Origin: Stentor coeruleus
Lineage: Eukaryota; Ciliophora; Heterotrichea; Heterotrichida; Stentoridae
Direction of reading: 5' to 3'
Length of the DNA stretch: 44,492 bases
NCBI GenBank assembly: GCA_001970955.1
Contig: MPUH01000585.1
Span: forward strand, 1-44,492
In this document: positions 19,332 through 28,556 of the stretch, piece after piece
How positions within the stretch are numbered: the stretch's first letter is position 1
Layout of the letters: each line of letters opens with the position of its first letter
Program-made: the position numbers and the translations under genes
The notes under the pieces: generated by a model
Told to the model about the DNA's origin: nothing
Seen by the model: the letters and a program-made list of their open reading frames with translations, nothing else
The model's database searches: none

Positions 19332-20096
19332 CTATTTATTAATCGATTCAACTTTAAAGCATGAACCATATCGTGGTCTGATTTTGAATAGTTTTTTATA
19401 AGATACATACTCTTCACTCGTAGATATTTTTTTTAAAGTCTTTTGTTTATCTTCTGGATTCAATGACTCTTCATTAAAAATATCAGGAGACAAATGAATA
19501 GTCAAAGGTATTAGACTACTGTCTATAAAAGAACTGTTGTTTTTCGAACTATCCTCATTTGTTTGTTCACAAATCATCTGCTCAGAAAAATCTAGATGTG
19601 ATAGTTTTGCATTTTTTGAGGGATGGTCGATATCTTCAAACTTATCGAATATTTTTTTGAAGCCGTCTTGTGCATATATATTCATATATCTATCACCGAT
19701 ATTTTTCTTTCTTTCTAGAGGTTTGTTTACATAGTCTAAAGTTGAGGACTTCATATCTTGCAAATGTTTTTTTATGGATTTACTTTTTTCTAGGACATTT
19801 AGAAGAAAATCATTTCTTGGTGGACGAATTGGAACGGGTTTCATTGAAATTCTAGTTAAACCAAGAGTTATTTTGCTTGAAATGCAGGTTTTGTTTGCAA
19901 AAAAAAGTTTTGGTTTAGAAACTTCATCGATAAAGTGATTGTTTTTTAACCTCACATTTAGCTTAGAATATGTTTGAGCTGGCTTCTTAAGGATTTTTGA
20001 ATTAGTTCTTGGGAGAATTCCGTAATTAAGTATTGGAAGTGATATAATTCGCTTATGGTGCTTGTAAGATACAACTAAAGGCACTTTTTCAGTCAT
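19332..20096 (-). CDS. Unknown basic protein
   Basis: A 254-aa open frame I do not recognise. It is Lys/Ser/Asn-rich, with no membrane segment and no clear coiled coil. The first half is basic (motifs KPVPIRPPRNDF near 107-118 and KPLERKKNIGDRYMNIY near 148-165); the second half has acidic and Ser-rich parts and ends KKLFKIRPRYGSCFKVES. Codon use and length favour a real gene over chance, and it fills an otherwise empty interval. The short basic Pro-containing motifs resemble those of ciliate cytoskeleton-associated proteins in a general way only. Confidence 0.65.
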   Translation of the reverse strand: MTEKVPLVVSYKHHKRIISLPILNYGILPRTNSKILKKPAQTYSKLNVRLKNNHFIDEVSKPKLFFANKTCISSKITLGLTRISMKPVPIRPPRNDFLLNVLEKSKSIKKHLQDMKSSTLDYVNKPLERKKNIGDRYMNIYAQDGFKKIFDKFEDIDHPSKNAKLSHLDFSEQMICEQTNEDSSKNNSSFIDSSLIPLTIHLSPDIFNEESLNPEDKQKTLKKISTSEEYVSYKKLFKIRPRYGSCFKVESINK

Positions 20097-20803
20097 TTTA
20101 ATATTTTCAATATTCTTTTATTTAAAATTCTTATTTATTTTGGTGAACTATTAATAAAAACTGATAGAAAAATTATAGGATATTCGGTTAATTGTTTTTG
20201 CATTTTTATTTAAAAATACTTATTGGTTGTTTAAAAAAATAAGAATTGCCTTTGATATTTTTTTTGCAAAGAATTTGATCAGTTTGACAATTTTAATGCT
20301 GAAAATACCAATTGGATTATTTTTTTATCAAACTGCTGATGATTTCAAGTCCATTTTTATATTATTTTTTAAATACATGATTTGATATAAGCAAATTATA
20401 TAAACTCTTTATCATCATGAATTTTCTTTTAATTCGATTGCAGGTTAGTTTGTAATGATAAAGAAATTTAAATTTAAATCTGCAATTATAAAATATTTTA
20501 AAGTATCAATCATGCTATTACATAAGTTATTAGATATTCAAAATATAAATAATTATTTATAGAGTAATAACTCCACTTAAATATCTTCTTTAACAATCTA
20601 TTTATCCTAATCTTATATATCTTAATCAAATCTATCTTAAAACTCTTATGATACTATCAAACTTTCTTATTTCACATATCCAAAAGTAATAAAAATCACC
20701 AATCTAAAAAGTCATATCCCAAAGCTCAGAAATTCCACCCAAATTTTCCAACTCTAACTCTCTAATACCTTATTCTTTTATATCAACTTATAAAAAATTT
20801 TAT
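20097..20803. other. Divergent intergenic region, no gene seen
   Basis: 707 nt. The left part is T-rich with some G; from about 20560 to 20803 the plus strand is A/C/T-rich and very poor in G, as seen before other plus-strand genes. No gene or repeat was recognised. Confidence 0.5.
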
Positions 20804-21577
20804 ATGGAAACAATTGAAGAAAGCGATGGAATCTATCAAGGTAGCCTAGTAAACAGTAAAAAACATGGCTTTGGGATGATGACTTGGCATGATGGTTCCT
20901 CTTACATCGGTGCCTGGGATTCTGGTAACATGTCCGGTTGGGGTATTCTAAACATGCGTCAAGGTGGTGAGTTCTCTGGATGTTTCAAAGACAATAAACT
21001 TAATGGTTATGGTAAATGTGATTTCCCAAACGGAGATCGGTACATTGGTATGTGGAAACATGGAAATACTCATGGTTATGGTGTATTTTATTTTGCTCAT
21101 TCAAAAACATGGGAACTTGGTGTTTGGGAAAATGGACATAAAACTAAAGGTATTAAAAGTGGTTCAGGTAAACCTTCACAATTAGAACTTAGCAAAAGTT
21201 TTAAAGATGAAGAAAATGTTATGATGCAAATGAGTGATGGAAGTAAATATGCTGGAGGAGTTATGCAAGGTTTAAGAGAAGGAAATGGGGTTATGTATTT
21301 ACGTAATGGAGGAAGATTTGAAGGAACTTGGTGTAATAATTATCCTAATGGGGTTTGTATTATGCATTTTCCTGATGGGAAATATCATATTGGGGAATAT
21401 TGTCAAGGGTTACTTCATGGACTTGGGAAAGTTAATTTCGCTAATGGGGATTATTATTTTGGAGAGTTTTTAGAAGGGAAAATGCATGGGAAAGGGAAAT
21501 TTTATTCTTTGAGTGAGGGGTTAATGATTGAAGGGGAATTTCAACACAATGAGCTTATTACTTCGAGGCAGAGATAG
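20804..21577 (+). CDS. MORN-repeat protein
   Basis: A 257-aa protein made almost wholly of MORN repeats (pattern YxGxWxxGxxHGxGxxxxxxG). Two blocks can be seen: about four repeats in residues 10-105 (for example YIGAWDSGNMSGWG, YIGMWKHGNTHGYG) and about four in 145-250 (for example FEGTWCNNYPNG, YFGEFLEGKMHGKG), joined by a non-repeat linker at about 110-145. MORN proteins commonly bind lipids or scaffold cortical, basal-body and cytokinetic structures in protists. No enzymatic domain is attached. It is convergent with the SAMHD1-like gene, 140 nt between stops. Confidence 0.92.
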   Translation: METIEESDGIYQGSLVNSKKHGFGMMTWHDGSSYIGAWDSGNMSGWGILNMRQGGEFSGCFKDNKLNGYGKCDFPNGDRYIGMWKHGNTHGYGVFYFAHSKTWELGVWENGHKTKGIKSGSGKPSQLELSKSFKDEENVMMQMSDGSKYAGGVMQGLREGNGVMYLRNGGRFEGTWCNNYPNGVCIMHFPDGKYHIGEYCQGLLHGLGKVNFANGDYYFGEFLEGKMHGKGKFYSLSEGLMIEGEFQHNELITSRQR

Positions 21578-21717
21578 TATGGATTTTAATAATACTATTT
21601 ATGCTTTTTATATACATTTATGATTGCCCCCATAATAAATATCTGATCCAACTTTATATTTATTCTCTTTCTAACTATAAAGCAAGTTTTGCTATTAAAA
21701 AAATGTTACTCTTATAC

Positions 21718-22971
21718 TTAATGATTCAGTTCTTTTTTGCAAAAAGCTGCAAAAGCTTTCTTAGCCGATCCAAGCTTATTAGGATCCTTAACAAAAACTC
21801 TAACAAACCTATCACAATAATTCGCAGGAATCAAACTGCTAACTTTTTCCCTTGGTATCAACTCCATCTCATAAAACTCATTATAAAACCAAACCTGATC
21901 TGCAGGGTTTCCATACGTCAACTTAAATTTCTTAACAATTAAATCTTCAGGTTTAATTCCATCATTATCACAACTATACCCAGCTATTCTCTCTTCAGTA
22001 ATATGATTATGTGGAATACCATGACTAAAAATCAATTGTCCAGCTTGTTTATACAACTTTCTAGACTGAATATTATGTAAAATTTCCTTTGATTTTTTCA
22101 AAGCTGGATTATTTGAATTTGTAATTTCTTGTATAACATAATCAGTAAGTTTATAATATTTCTCAGGTGTTTGTATTCTTTCAATAAGGTTTATAGGATC
22201 TTTTGCTTCAACAAGTGCATCTCTTATCATAAGTCCTATAGCTTGACCAACTCTATGAGAATAGCATTGTTGGAAAAGATTAAAGCGGCTTTGAAAAAGA
22301 CTATAAATGCTATGAACAACTTTAGCATCAAAACATATAACATTGTTTATGACTAACGATCTTTTCATCATCCTTTCAGTGTCAAAAGGAAATTCTCTAA
22401 ATCCTAAACAATGACAATCTCTTTCTATATAGTCAAATTTATCAACATCAATTGAGTTGAGTTTGTTATTGACTATTTGATAAATGTAGCTTTGTCCATT
22501 ACCTAAAATCATATTTCCAACCTGGCTAATGTCTTCTGAATCAAGGTCTAAAGAAAACTCATCAACCATGTATTCTAAAAGATCAACTGAAGCTTGTTCA
22601 TGTGTCCAATTTTTGATGCCTAAAGCTGGGACGATGTCTGTGTCAAAGATATGTGAAAATGGACCATGTCCTAAATCGTGCATTAGACCTGCTAAGGTTA
22701 TATTTCGCACATCATTATCACATATTTCTAGTTCGGGTTGACGTTTTTTTAAGGCTTTGATGTATTTACGAGATAAGTAACCAACACCAAGGCAATGCTC
22801 AAATCTGGTATGATTCCCGCCAGGAAATACATAAGAGGTGGTTCCTAATTGTTTGAGGTCTCTAAGCCTTTGGTATACAGGAGTGTCTATAAATTGCCAG
22901 AGTTCTACTGGGAGTGTATAATGTCCATGGATTGGGTCGTATATGATTCTTTCGCTTTTGTCCCTTTTCAT
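21718..22971 (-). CDS. SAMHD1: SAMHD1-like HD-domain deoxynucleotide triphosphohydrolase
   Basis: A 417-aa HD hydrolase that matches animal SAMHD1 over its catalytic core: DPIHGHYTL (12-20), IDTPVYQRLRDLKQLG (28-43), FPGGNHTRFEHCLGVGYL (49-66), AGLMHDLGHGPFSH (94-107), WTHEQASVDL (122-131), IDVDKFDYIERDCHCLG (174-190). Metal and catalytic positions R56, H59, H98-D99 and D177 are present. The residues that form the GTP allosteric site in human SAMHD1 (D137, Q142, R145) correspond to D29, Q34 and R37. The family cleaves dNTPs to deoxynucleoside and triphosphate, lowering dNTP pools. The N-terminal SAM domain of the animal protein is absent; the protein begins right before the core. Start at the first ATG, 22971. 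Confidence 0.93.
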   Translation of the reverse strand: MKRDKSERIIYDPIHGHYTLPVELWQFIDTPVYQRLRDLKQLGTTSYVFPGGNHTRFEHCLGVGYLSRKYIKALKKRQPELEICDNDVRNITLAGLMHDLGHGPFSHIFDTDIVPALGIKNWTHEQASVDLLEYMVDEFSLDLDSEDISQVGNMILGNGQSYIYQIVNNKLNSIDVDKFDYIERDCHCLGFREFPFDTERMMKRSLVINNVICFDAKVVHSIYSLFQSRFNLFQQCYSHRVGQAIGLMIRDALVEAKDPINLIERIQTPEKYYKLTDYVIQEITNSNNPALKKSKEILHNIQSRKLYKQAGQLIFSHGIPHNHITEERIAGYSCDNDGIKPEDLIVKKFKLTYGNPADQVWFYNEFYEMELIPREKVSSLIPANYCDRFVRVFVKDPNKLGSAKKAFAAFCKKELNH

Positions 22972-23676
22972 ATTTAAATTCTGTTTATTGTTAAATTTTG
23001 TTTTAGGTTTGGCTTGAGTATTTATTATTTTGTGATTAGAATTTATGGTTATGGGTTTTTATCAAATTAGATTTTTAGGACTTGAAATTTTGAATTTTTT
23101 TAATGAAAAGTGGTATATTTTGCAGTTTGAGATCTATTAGAATGTTGTTGTTTTTGTTAATCATTTGAAATTTTTAATTTTGCATAAGGTTATGATATAT
23201 TTTACTTGAATATAAAGAACAGCATGATGAAAATTGTAGAATTTTATACTATTGTCACTTTTCAAAAATGCAAAGTTTGAATTTTCTATGAACAAGTAAA
23301 TGCAAGTTTTAAAAAGTAAATAAATTCATATTCAGTTTAAAATGCTTATCCCAGTCTAGTAAAAATAATTCCAACCTATTTCATAAAATATCAAAGTCCC
23401 ATTAAAACCTTCAATCTTTTATACAGAAATATCAAAGTCCCATTAAAACCTTCAATCTTTTATACAGTAACTCCATATAATTTTAAATAAAAAATATTTT
23501 CTTAACAATAAAAAATCATTTGAAACAAATAATAACTTGCACAATTACCCTCAAATCATGATCAATAAATTGCCTTAAAATTAGCCGATAACTTTTCAAA
23601 AAACTAGCCTTATACTTTAATCATAAAATTGTGACATAAAATAATTTAACTTTATCACAAATAAAATAATCAAAAC
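22972..23676. other. Divergent intergenic region with a tandem duplication
   Basis: 705 nt. The left two thirds are T/G-rich on the plus strand; from about 23340 the plus strand is A/C/T-rich and G-poor. It holds a perfect 41-bp direct repeat at 23386-23467. No gene was recognised. Confidence 0.55.
23386..23467. repeat. Perfect 41-bp tandem duplication
   Basis: Two adjacent identical copies, 23386-23426 and 23427-23467, each starting AAATATCAAAG and ending TTTATACAG. It lies about 210 nt before the start of the intron-bearing coiled-coil gene. No third copy was seen in the window. Confidence 0.95.
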
Positions 23677-24870
23677 ATGGAAGAAGTAGACGACCCTCGT
23701 CTGCAGCAGAAAATAGCAGAAATCCGTGAAACCCTTCAAAAACTTGGCACAAGCTACACTGAAGACGTAACACTCATCTAGGAAACCAGCGAATTTGGCA
23801 AATCCGCTATATCATCTGAAGACTCACTTGAAAAATTTTATAATTTTCTCAGTCCTCACACAGATAGCCAGATAGAAAAACCAGCATTTAGTTTCGAAAG
23901 TCCTATTCCAAAAAGGGAACTTTATATGCCAAGAATAAAAAATTTAAAAGAAAATCATCAAGAAAAACTTAATTTCGAAGATAAAAAAGGTAGGGATAAA
24001 AGCCAAGATCTCGAAACTACAAAAACTGAAAAAGCAGAACTTAATAAGAAAATAAATTTCTTACATGAATTGTTACAGAAAAAAGATAAAGAACTTAGCA
24101 AAGTTGTATATGAAAAAGAGTCTCATGCAAAAGCTGAAGAAAGTCTTAAGAAAAAAATTGAGGATTATAAAAAAAGAGAAGAAATTTTAATAGAAGAACT
24201 AAATCATTTAAGAAAATCAAAATCTATATTTGAAGATGAAAAAAAAGATATGATAAAAGCATTAAGTGACTCAAGGGACATAATTGAGAAATTAAAAAAA
24301 GCTCTGAAATCTAAAGAACAAGCTTTAGCTGAAATGCGTGAATTACAAACAGAAGAAGACGATAAAGGTATTGAAAAAATAAAATCAAAAAGCTTTGAGC
24401 CTAAAAAAATTGATTTCCAAAGATTGAGAATCCCTGAAAAATTTGAAACCCTAGCCTCTCCAGAAAAATACGAACAAAACTTTACTGATAGAAGCATTGA
24501 AAATAAATATAAAAAATTATGTTATGAGTCTATGAGAATCATAGGAGTTACATCAACAAAAGATATTTTCCCCAGATTACTACATTTACGTCAATATCAT
24601 ACAAAAAACAAGAAATCAAAAAAACTTGTCAGCTGTATATCGAATATGATAATTCAATGTTGCCCTGATGGAACTTTTAAAAACCCTCCAACAACAAGAG
24701 AGATTTGGAGATGGATAACAAGATTACTTGAAGAATATATGAAATTGAAACAAACTACATCAGGGGAAACTTTTTATAAGCTTTTAGAGATTTTACAAAT
24801 AGAAAGTGTTGATGAAATTATTGATAAAGTGACTGTATTAGTTATGAATAAAGGAGGTCATAAACTTTAA
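23677..24870 (+). CDS. Coiled-coil protein with a 15-nt intron
   Basis: The first exon starts at the ATG at 23677 and runs 30 codons to 23766; the second runs from 23782 to the TAA at 24868-24870, giving 392 aa. Between them, 23767-23781 is a 15-nt GT...TAG intron containing an in-frame TAG. The N-terminal exon reads MEEVDDPRLQQKIAEIRETL. Residues about 100-230 are a strong Lys/Glu heptad coiled coil. The last 130 residues form a denser, Trp- and Cys-containing helical region (around FPRLLHLRQYH and TREIWRWITRLLEEY) that looks like a conserved domain, but I cannot name it. Coiled coils with such compact C-terminal regions are common in basal-body and cortical proteins; that role is only a guess. 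Confidence 0.85.
23767..23781 (+). other. 15-nt spliceosomal intron
   Basis: The sequence GTAACACTCATCTAG has GT and TAG ends. It carries the only in-frame stop (TAG at its end) between a 30-codon frame starting with ATG and the long downstream frame. Removing 15 nt keeps the frame and yields a continuous coding sequence. The size matches the 15-nt introns known from Stentor and related heterotrichs. Confidence 0.9.
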
Positions 24871-25034
24871 TTAGTTATGAATAATATAAGATTTTTAAAT
24901 AAAAGAAATAATTTCTTGATATCAACTTTCTTAAAATACAAATCTTTTATTATTGCAAACTTCATGACAAATCAGACTTAAATTTATATACAAATTAATA
25001 TCATCTTTTAGTTTAAAAATTATAATATTTTTAT

Positions 25035-25304
25035 ATGGTAGGATTTTTGGATAAAATACGTAATTGGCTTAAAACAGGAGATACACAACAAAGTGTTAAT
25101 AAAACTTGTCATGATCCAGCTAAAGATCTTGTTGAGTGTATATCGACAACTGAGTGTTTTGAAAGTGGAAGGGATTTACATGATTGTGCGAAAAATGATG
25201 ATGAATCTGGGAATAGGTGCAAAAAGCAAATCACTGAGTATTACTTGTGTAGGAAATTCTCTGTGAACCATCTTAAGCATTTTGTCAAAGATTCATATAA
25301 GTAG
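25035..25304 (+). CDS. COA5: COA5/PET191-like CX9C mitochondrial protein
   Basis: A small 89-aa protein with six cysteines in three exact C-x9-C pairs: C25/C35, C41/C51 and C62/C72. The pattern CHDPAKDLVEC, then CFESGRDLHDC, then CKKQITEYYLC followed by a basic segment resembles PET191/COA5, a cytochrome c oxidase assembly factor of the mitochondrial intermembrane space whose Cys pairs are oxidised by Mia40/Erv1. No cleaved presequence is expected for this class, though there is an amphipathic stretch FLDKIRNWLK at the N terminus. Length fits (COA5 is about 74 aa, yeast Pet191 about 108). The start follows TTTTTATATGG. Confidence 0.8.
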   Translation: MVGFLDKIRNWLKTGDTQQSVNKTCHDPAKDLVECISTTECFESGRDLHDCAKNDDESGNRCKKQITEYYLCRKFSVNHLKHFVKDSYK

Positions 25305-25694
25305 TAATTCAGATTAGGTTTATAGGATTTAAGATTATTATTTGGATTGATGTGAAGAGGAAATTGTTATAAATGATTTAGGATTGGGTTTATGATATGA
25401 TATTTTTTTTATGTTTGTTTGTATAAAAATAATGTGAAATTAGCAAGGAGATTTTCTTAGACAAGATGATTATTGGAGATTTTTTTGATATAAGAAATGT
25501 TTGTATTTTGTGTGATTTTTTAGAAGATTGATTTGTTTTGATATAAGATGAAGAAGATAAATTGGATAAGCTTGATTTGATATTATGATAATAATTTTTG
25601 AGATAACATAGTTTATATATAAAAATCAATCAGGTTGCGAATTGATCTTATGATAAAAGATATACGATTATATATCGATAATATATAAAAGATA
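25305..25694. other. Spacer between two plus-strand genes
   Basis: 390 nt, rich in G and T and almost free of C on the plus strand. No gene or repeat was recognised. Confidence 0.5.
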
Positions 25695-26252
25695 ATGAGC
25701 AGATCATCAAAAAAAATCATAACTCTAAGAGATATAAAAATTACTCCCCCATATCAGATACCCTCTCATAACCTAGATACCTTTCTAACAAGCAAAAGCA
25801 CTAGAAACAGGCCACAAGAGCCTTGTGTTAATCCTTTTGATAATATGAAATTCAATGGTAAAAGTCAGCCTTCACTACGTCCCATAATAAACAAAAAGAA
25901 AAGATATGATTTCCATGAAACTACTGAAAAAAATACTACACTCGGTATAAAAAGAATACAAAACACAAATTCCTTAAATGGTTTTCCAACACTTTATAAG
26001 CTGAATCATGAAATTCAAAAACCAACACAAAAATCATTTCTTCCCCCAATTGACCATAAAGAATTTATGCGGATTAGTCCGCGTAACATAACAACACCTC
26101 ATTTTAATAGTTTTAATCCAACTACAACACGTGAAAATAAAAGTCAGCCAGTAGAATCTAAACTTTTTTTCAGAAGAGAAGCTATGAAAAATATTGAAGA
26201 AGAAGAAAATCTTAGGCTTAAAGAGATTTCATTTGGAGATTTTAAAGGATAA
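25695..26252 (+). CDS. Unknown small basic protein
   Basis: A 185-aa frame, rich in Lys, Arg, Pro, Ser and Thr, without membrane segments or a known fold. It has Pro-containing basic patches (DIKITPPYQIPSHN near 14-27, KSFLPPIDHKEFMRISPRN near 113-131) and a C-terminal acidic/basic helix RREAMKNIEEEENLRLKE. It heads a group of three adjacent genes (with those at 26466 and 27356) whose products share this disordered, basic character and may be cytoskeletal; that is inference. The start follows ATATATAAAAGATAATG. Confidence 0.65.
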   Translation: MSRSSKKIITLRDIKITPPYQIPSHNLDTFLTSKSTRNRPQEPCVNPFDNMKFNGKSQPSLRPIINKKKRYDFHETTEKNTTLGIKRIQNTNSLNGFPTLYKLNHEIQKPTQKSFLPPIDHKEFMRISPRNITTPHFNSFNPTTTRENKSQPVESKLFFRREAMKNIEEEENLRLKEISFGDFKG

Positions 26253-26465
26253 AAAGAAAAAAATACATAAATTAACTGAATTTCATAAGAAATTATAAAT
26301 GGGTGTATGTTTGAGTTATGTTTTTAATTATAATTCCTAGAAAGGATATAATAACAAATTTCTAAAATAGATATTAAATCATAAGGAGTTTATTTAAAAT
26401 GCTTAAGCTTAACTCATGCTAAACTATATTTATAACGAAAATATTTACTATATATAAATTGCAAA

Positions 26466-26834
26466 ATGTCAAAAAATATATTGAGCTCTAGTAAGAGTTG
26501 TCGATCTAAATCTCATACTCCTGGATTTTGCAAAACATATAAAGAATTATCTCCAAGACTTGATCTAATTAATACTCCTATATCTTCTCAAACAATAAAT
26601 CCTCAAAAATATCTTGAAAATCAAGGAGTTATGCCTAATATGGAAATTAGGAAAAACTTAATTCAAATTGCAAGAACAAAATCAATTAAAGATAATATTT
26701 ATATGCGAAATCAAAAGTGGCAGCAAAGGTTAGTCGAGAAAATTAATGAGAAACGATGGGATTTGCAAATATCTGAGCTTTCTATATGTACCTTTACTCC
26801 AGTACTAAATAAGATAAAAAAAAAAGTTAAATAA
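26466..26834 (+). CDS. Unknown small protein with a CTFTP-type motif
   Basis: A 122-aa protein. Its N-terminal half is Ser/Pro-rich; its C-terminal half is a charged helix (about 70-105: NIYMRNQKWQQRLVEKINEK) followed by CTFTPVLNK (107-115). A helix ending in a CTFxP motif recurs in many ciliate and flagellate proteins linked with axonemes and basal bodies, and the EF-hand gene 520 nt downstream on the other strand has the related ECSFRPKI. This association is from general knowledge of such proteins; no named family could be assigned. Confidence 0.65.
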   Translation: MSKNILSSSKSCRSKSHTPGFCKTYKELSPRLDLINTPISSQTINPQKYLENQGVMPNMEIRKNLIQIARTKSIKDNIYMRNQKWQQRLVEKINEKRWDLQISELSICTFTPVLNKIKKKVK

Positions 26835-27355
26835 TCTAATTTATATGAAATACTTTTATATGCATCATTTTTATTATAAGTTGAAATGTATTTTTTTGTT
26901 AAGATTTTATTGGGAACTTGCAAAGACTTTTAATGCAAAATTTTTAGTTTTTTTTAAACTTTTGTCAAGTATTTTAAATTATAATAGTTTTTACTTTGTA
27001 GGTATCAGATTTTTTTGTGTTTTTTATAAAAGTTTATCTTTGATAAAAACTGCTGTTGAAGTATGTTGGATGTATTTAATTTTTTAGTTGTGGAAATATT
27101 AAGGGAAACTAAAAATATGCTAAACTGTATTTCATAGTTATTTTAATTCTATAAGCATTAAACTCCTCATTTTCCACAGTATCTTAAACATATTTAATCT
27201 TACCTATAAATTCCTTAATTTCCAATAAAATATCTACAAATCCAGAAAATTATAAATATCTAAAAACACAAATTTTAATATTAAAATAATAAAATCTACT
27301 TTATTAAATAAACGCTTACTACATCATTAAACTCATATTAAAACCATCAACAAAC
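26835..27355. other. Convergent intergenic region, no gene seen
   Basis: 521 nt. The left half is T-rich, and an 80-codon Phe/Tyr/Leu-rich frame there looks like chance. The right half (27130-27355) is A/C/T-rich and G-poor on the plus strand. No repeat or RNA gene was recognised. Confidence 0.5.
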
Positions 27356-28552
27356 TTATCTTGTTTTCCTCCTTAGTAGCCACATCCTATCTTCAATATT
27401 CAAATAACTAATCCTATTTTCCATAGCCTCAATAAAACTCTCTAAATCTAACTCAAAATTTCCCCAAGCTCCATATAATATTTTTCTAATAAGTATTAAA
27501 GTCCTCTCATCAAACTTTTCTAGTTTTAAATCATCTTCTAAAATAATCCCATCATTATTTTCATCTATTTCATTAAACATGTTTTTATATTGTGAAATCC
27601 TAAAAACCTTATAAATATCCTGTGAAGTTTCTGGAGCTTCAGGGGTTTTTGATGTATAAAGTCTATCCCAAAAAGGTGTTTCCATAGGGGTAAAAAGTTC
27701 TTGATTTGTAATATGGTCAATAGTTTCCATTTTACTTTTAGTCTTTTTAATCCTAGCTTCAGTAGCAAGGTGTGAGTTTAAAAGTCTATTAACACAATTA
27801 TAACGATCTGAGTCATTTTTTGGGCTTTTTTTTATAACCCTAGGAGATTTTTTATTAGAACTCTGTTTAATAACTGCTTGAAGATAAAGTTTTTCATGTA
27901 TATTTCCTGTACTTGGCATTTGTGAATAGATTTTCGGTCTGAATGAACATTCTTGTAGAGCTTTAGTCCCATATGGCTGCTCTTGAGGACGAGTTAATGG
28001 TTTAGTCTTAAGAAAAAACTCACTAGCTGATGTGCTTGTCGATATATTTTTATGTGGTAAAGATGGGTGGAAAGTGAGGTTTTTTTCAGACTCTTTTTTA
28101 AGGTTGGATTTTATAGCAAGAGCTTTTTGCCATTTTGAGTTCTGACAAGCTTTATCTTGTCTGTAGAGGATTTCACCATAGTTTATTGGCGATATAACTT
28201 TTTGTTGGATTGGGAATTGGGGTCTTTTTGTTATACGTTTAGTATATTTACTTTCCATGTAAAGACGTTTGTGGATATTTGACGTTTCTTTAGGTTTTGG
28301 CTGAGGTTTTAGCTGAGATTTTGACGGCTGTTCAAAAATCTGTTGCTGCTCAACTATCATTTTTGTAAGGGTTTCTTCAAGTATTGTGTCTAAGTTGTGC
28401 TTTTTTGCGAACTCTTTAGCTAGGACTTTTGGTGAATCTTCTGCTGTTATAAATATACTATCTTTTTTACCTTGGTCTAGCTCTACTGTGATAACTATTG
28501 TCTCTGGTTTACTACTAGTGTTTTCATCAATACTACAATCGATTTGACTCAT
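27356..28552 (-). CDS. EF-hand protein with repeated HxxLY / CSFxP motifs
   Basis: A 398-aa protein. The N terminus (about 17-67) looks like a small beta/alpha fold (ETIVITVELDQGKKDSIFIT ... PKVLAKEFAKKHN). The middle is basic and largely disordered with two related motifs NIHKRLYME (92-100) and NIHEKLYLQ (217-225), the latter just after ECSFRPKI (201-208); such motifs recur in ciliary and basal-body proteins of protists. Near the C terminus lies one canonical EF-hand loop, D330 to D341 (DENNDGIILEDD), with Asp rather than Glu in the last position; a second, degenerate hand may follow at about 360-375. A Ca2+-responsive cytoskeletal role is inferred. Its ATG at 28552-28550 is only 4 nt from the opposite-strand ATG of the zinc-finger gene. 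Confidence 0.75.
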   Translation of the reverse strand: MSQIDCSIDENTSSKPETIVITVELDQGKKDSIFITAEDSPKVLAKEFAKKHNLDTILEETLTKMIVEQQQIFEQPSKSQLKPQPKPKETSNIHKRLYMESKYTKRITKRPQFPIQQKVISPINYGEILYRQDKACQNSKWQKALAIKSNLKKESEKNLTFHPSLPHKNISTSTSASEFFLKTKPLTRPQEQPYGTKALQECSFRPKIYSQMPSTGNIHEKLYLQAVIKQSSNKKSPRVIKKSPKNDSDRYNCVNRLLNSHLATEARIKKTKSKMETIDHITNQELFTPMETPFWDRLYTSKTPEAPETSQDIYKVFRISQYKNMFNEIDENNDGIILEDDLKLEKFDERTLILIRKILYGAWGNFELDLESFIEAMENRISYLNIEDRMWLLRRKTR

Positions 28553-28556
28553 AATA

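Noticed and set aside
21601-21942. 113-codon plus-strand frame after the MORN gene
   Set aside because: Most of it is antisense to the SAMHD1-like C terminus, which is strongly supported.
23926-24870. Taking ATG 23926 as the start of the coiled-coil gene
   Set aside because: An in-register upstream frame joined by a 15-nt GT...TAG intron gives a better and longer N terminus starting at 23677.
26845-27087. 80-codon hydrophobic frame (possible membrane micropeptide)
   Set aside because: Composition is what T-rich DNA gives by chance, with no start motif or conserved pattern, and it sits right after another gene's stop.
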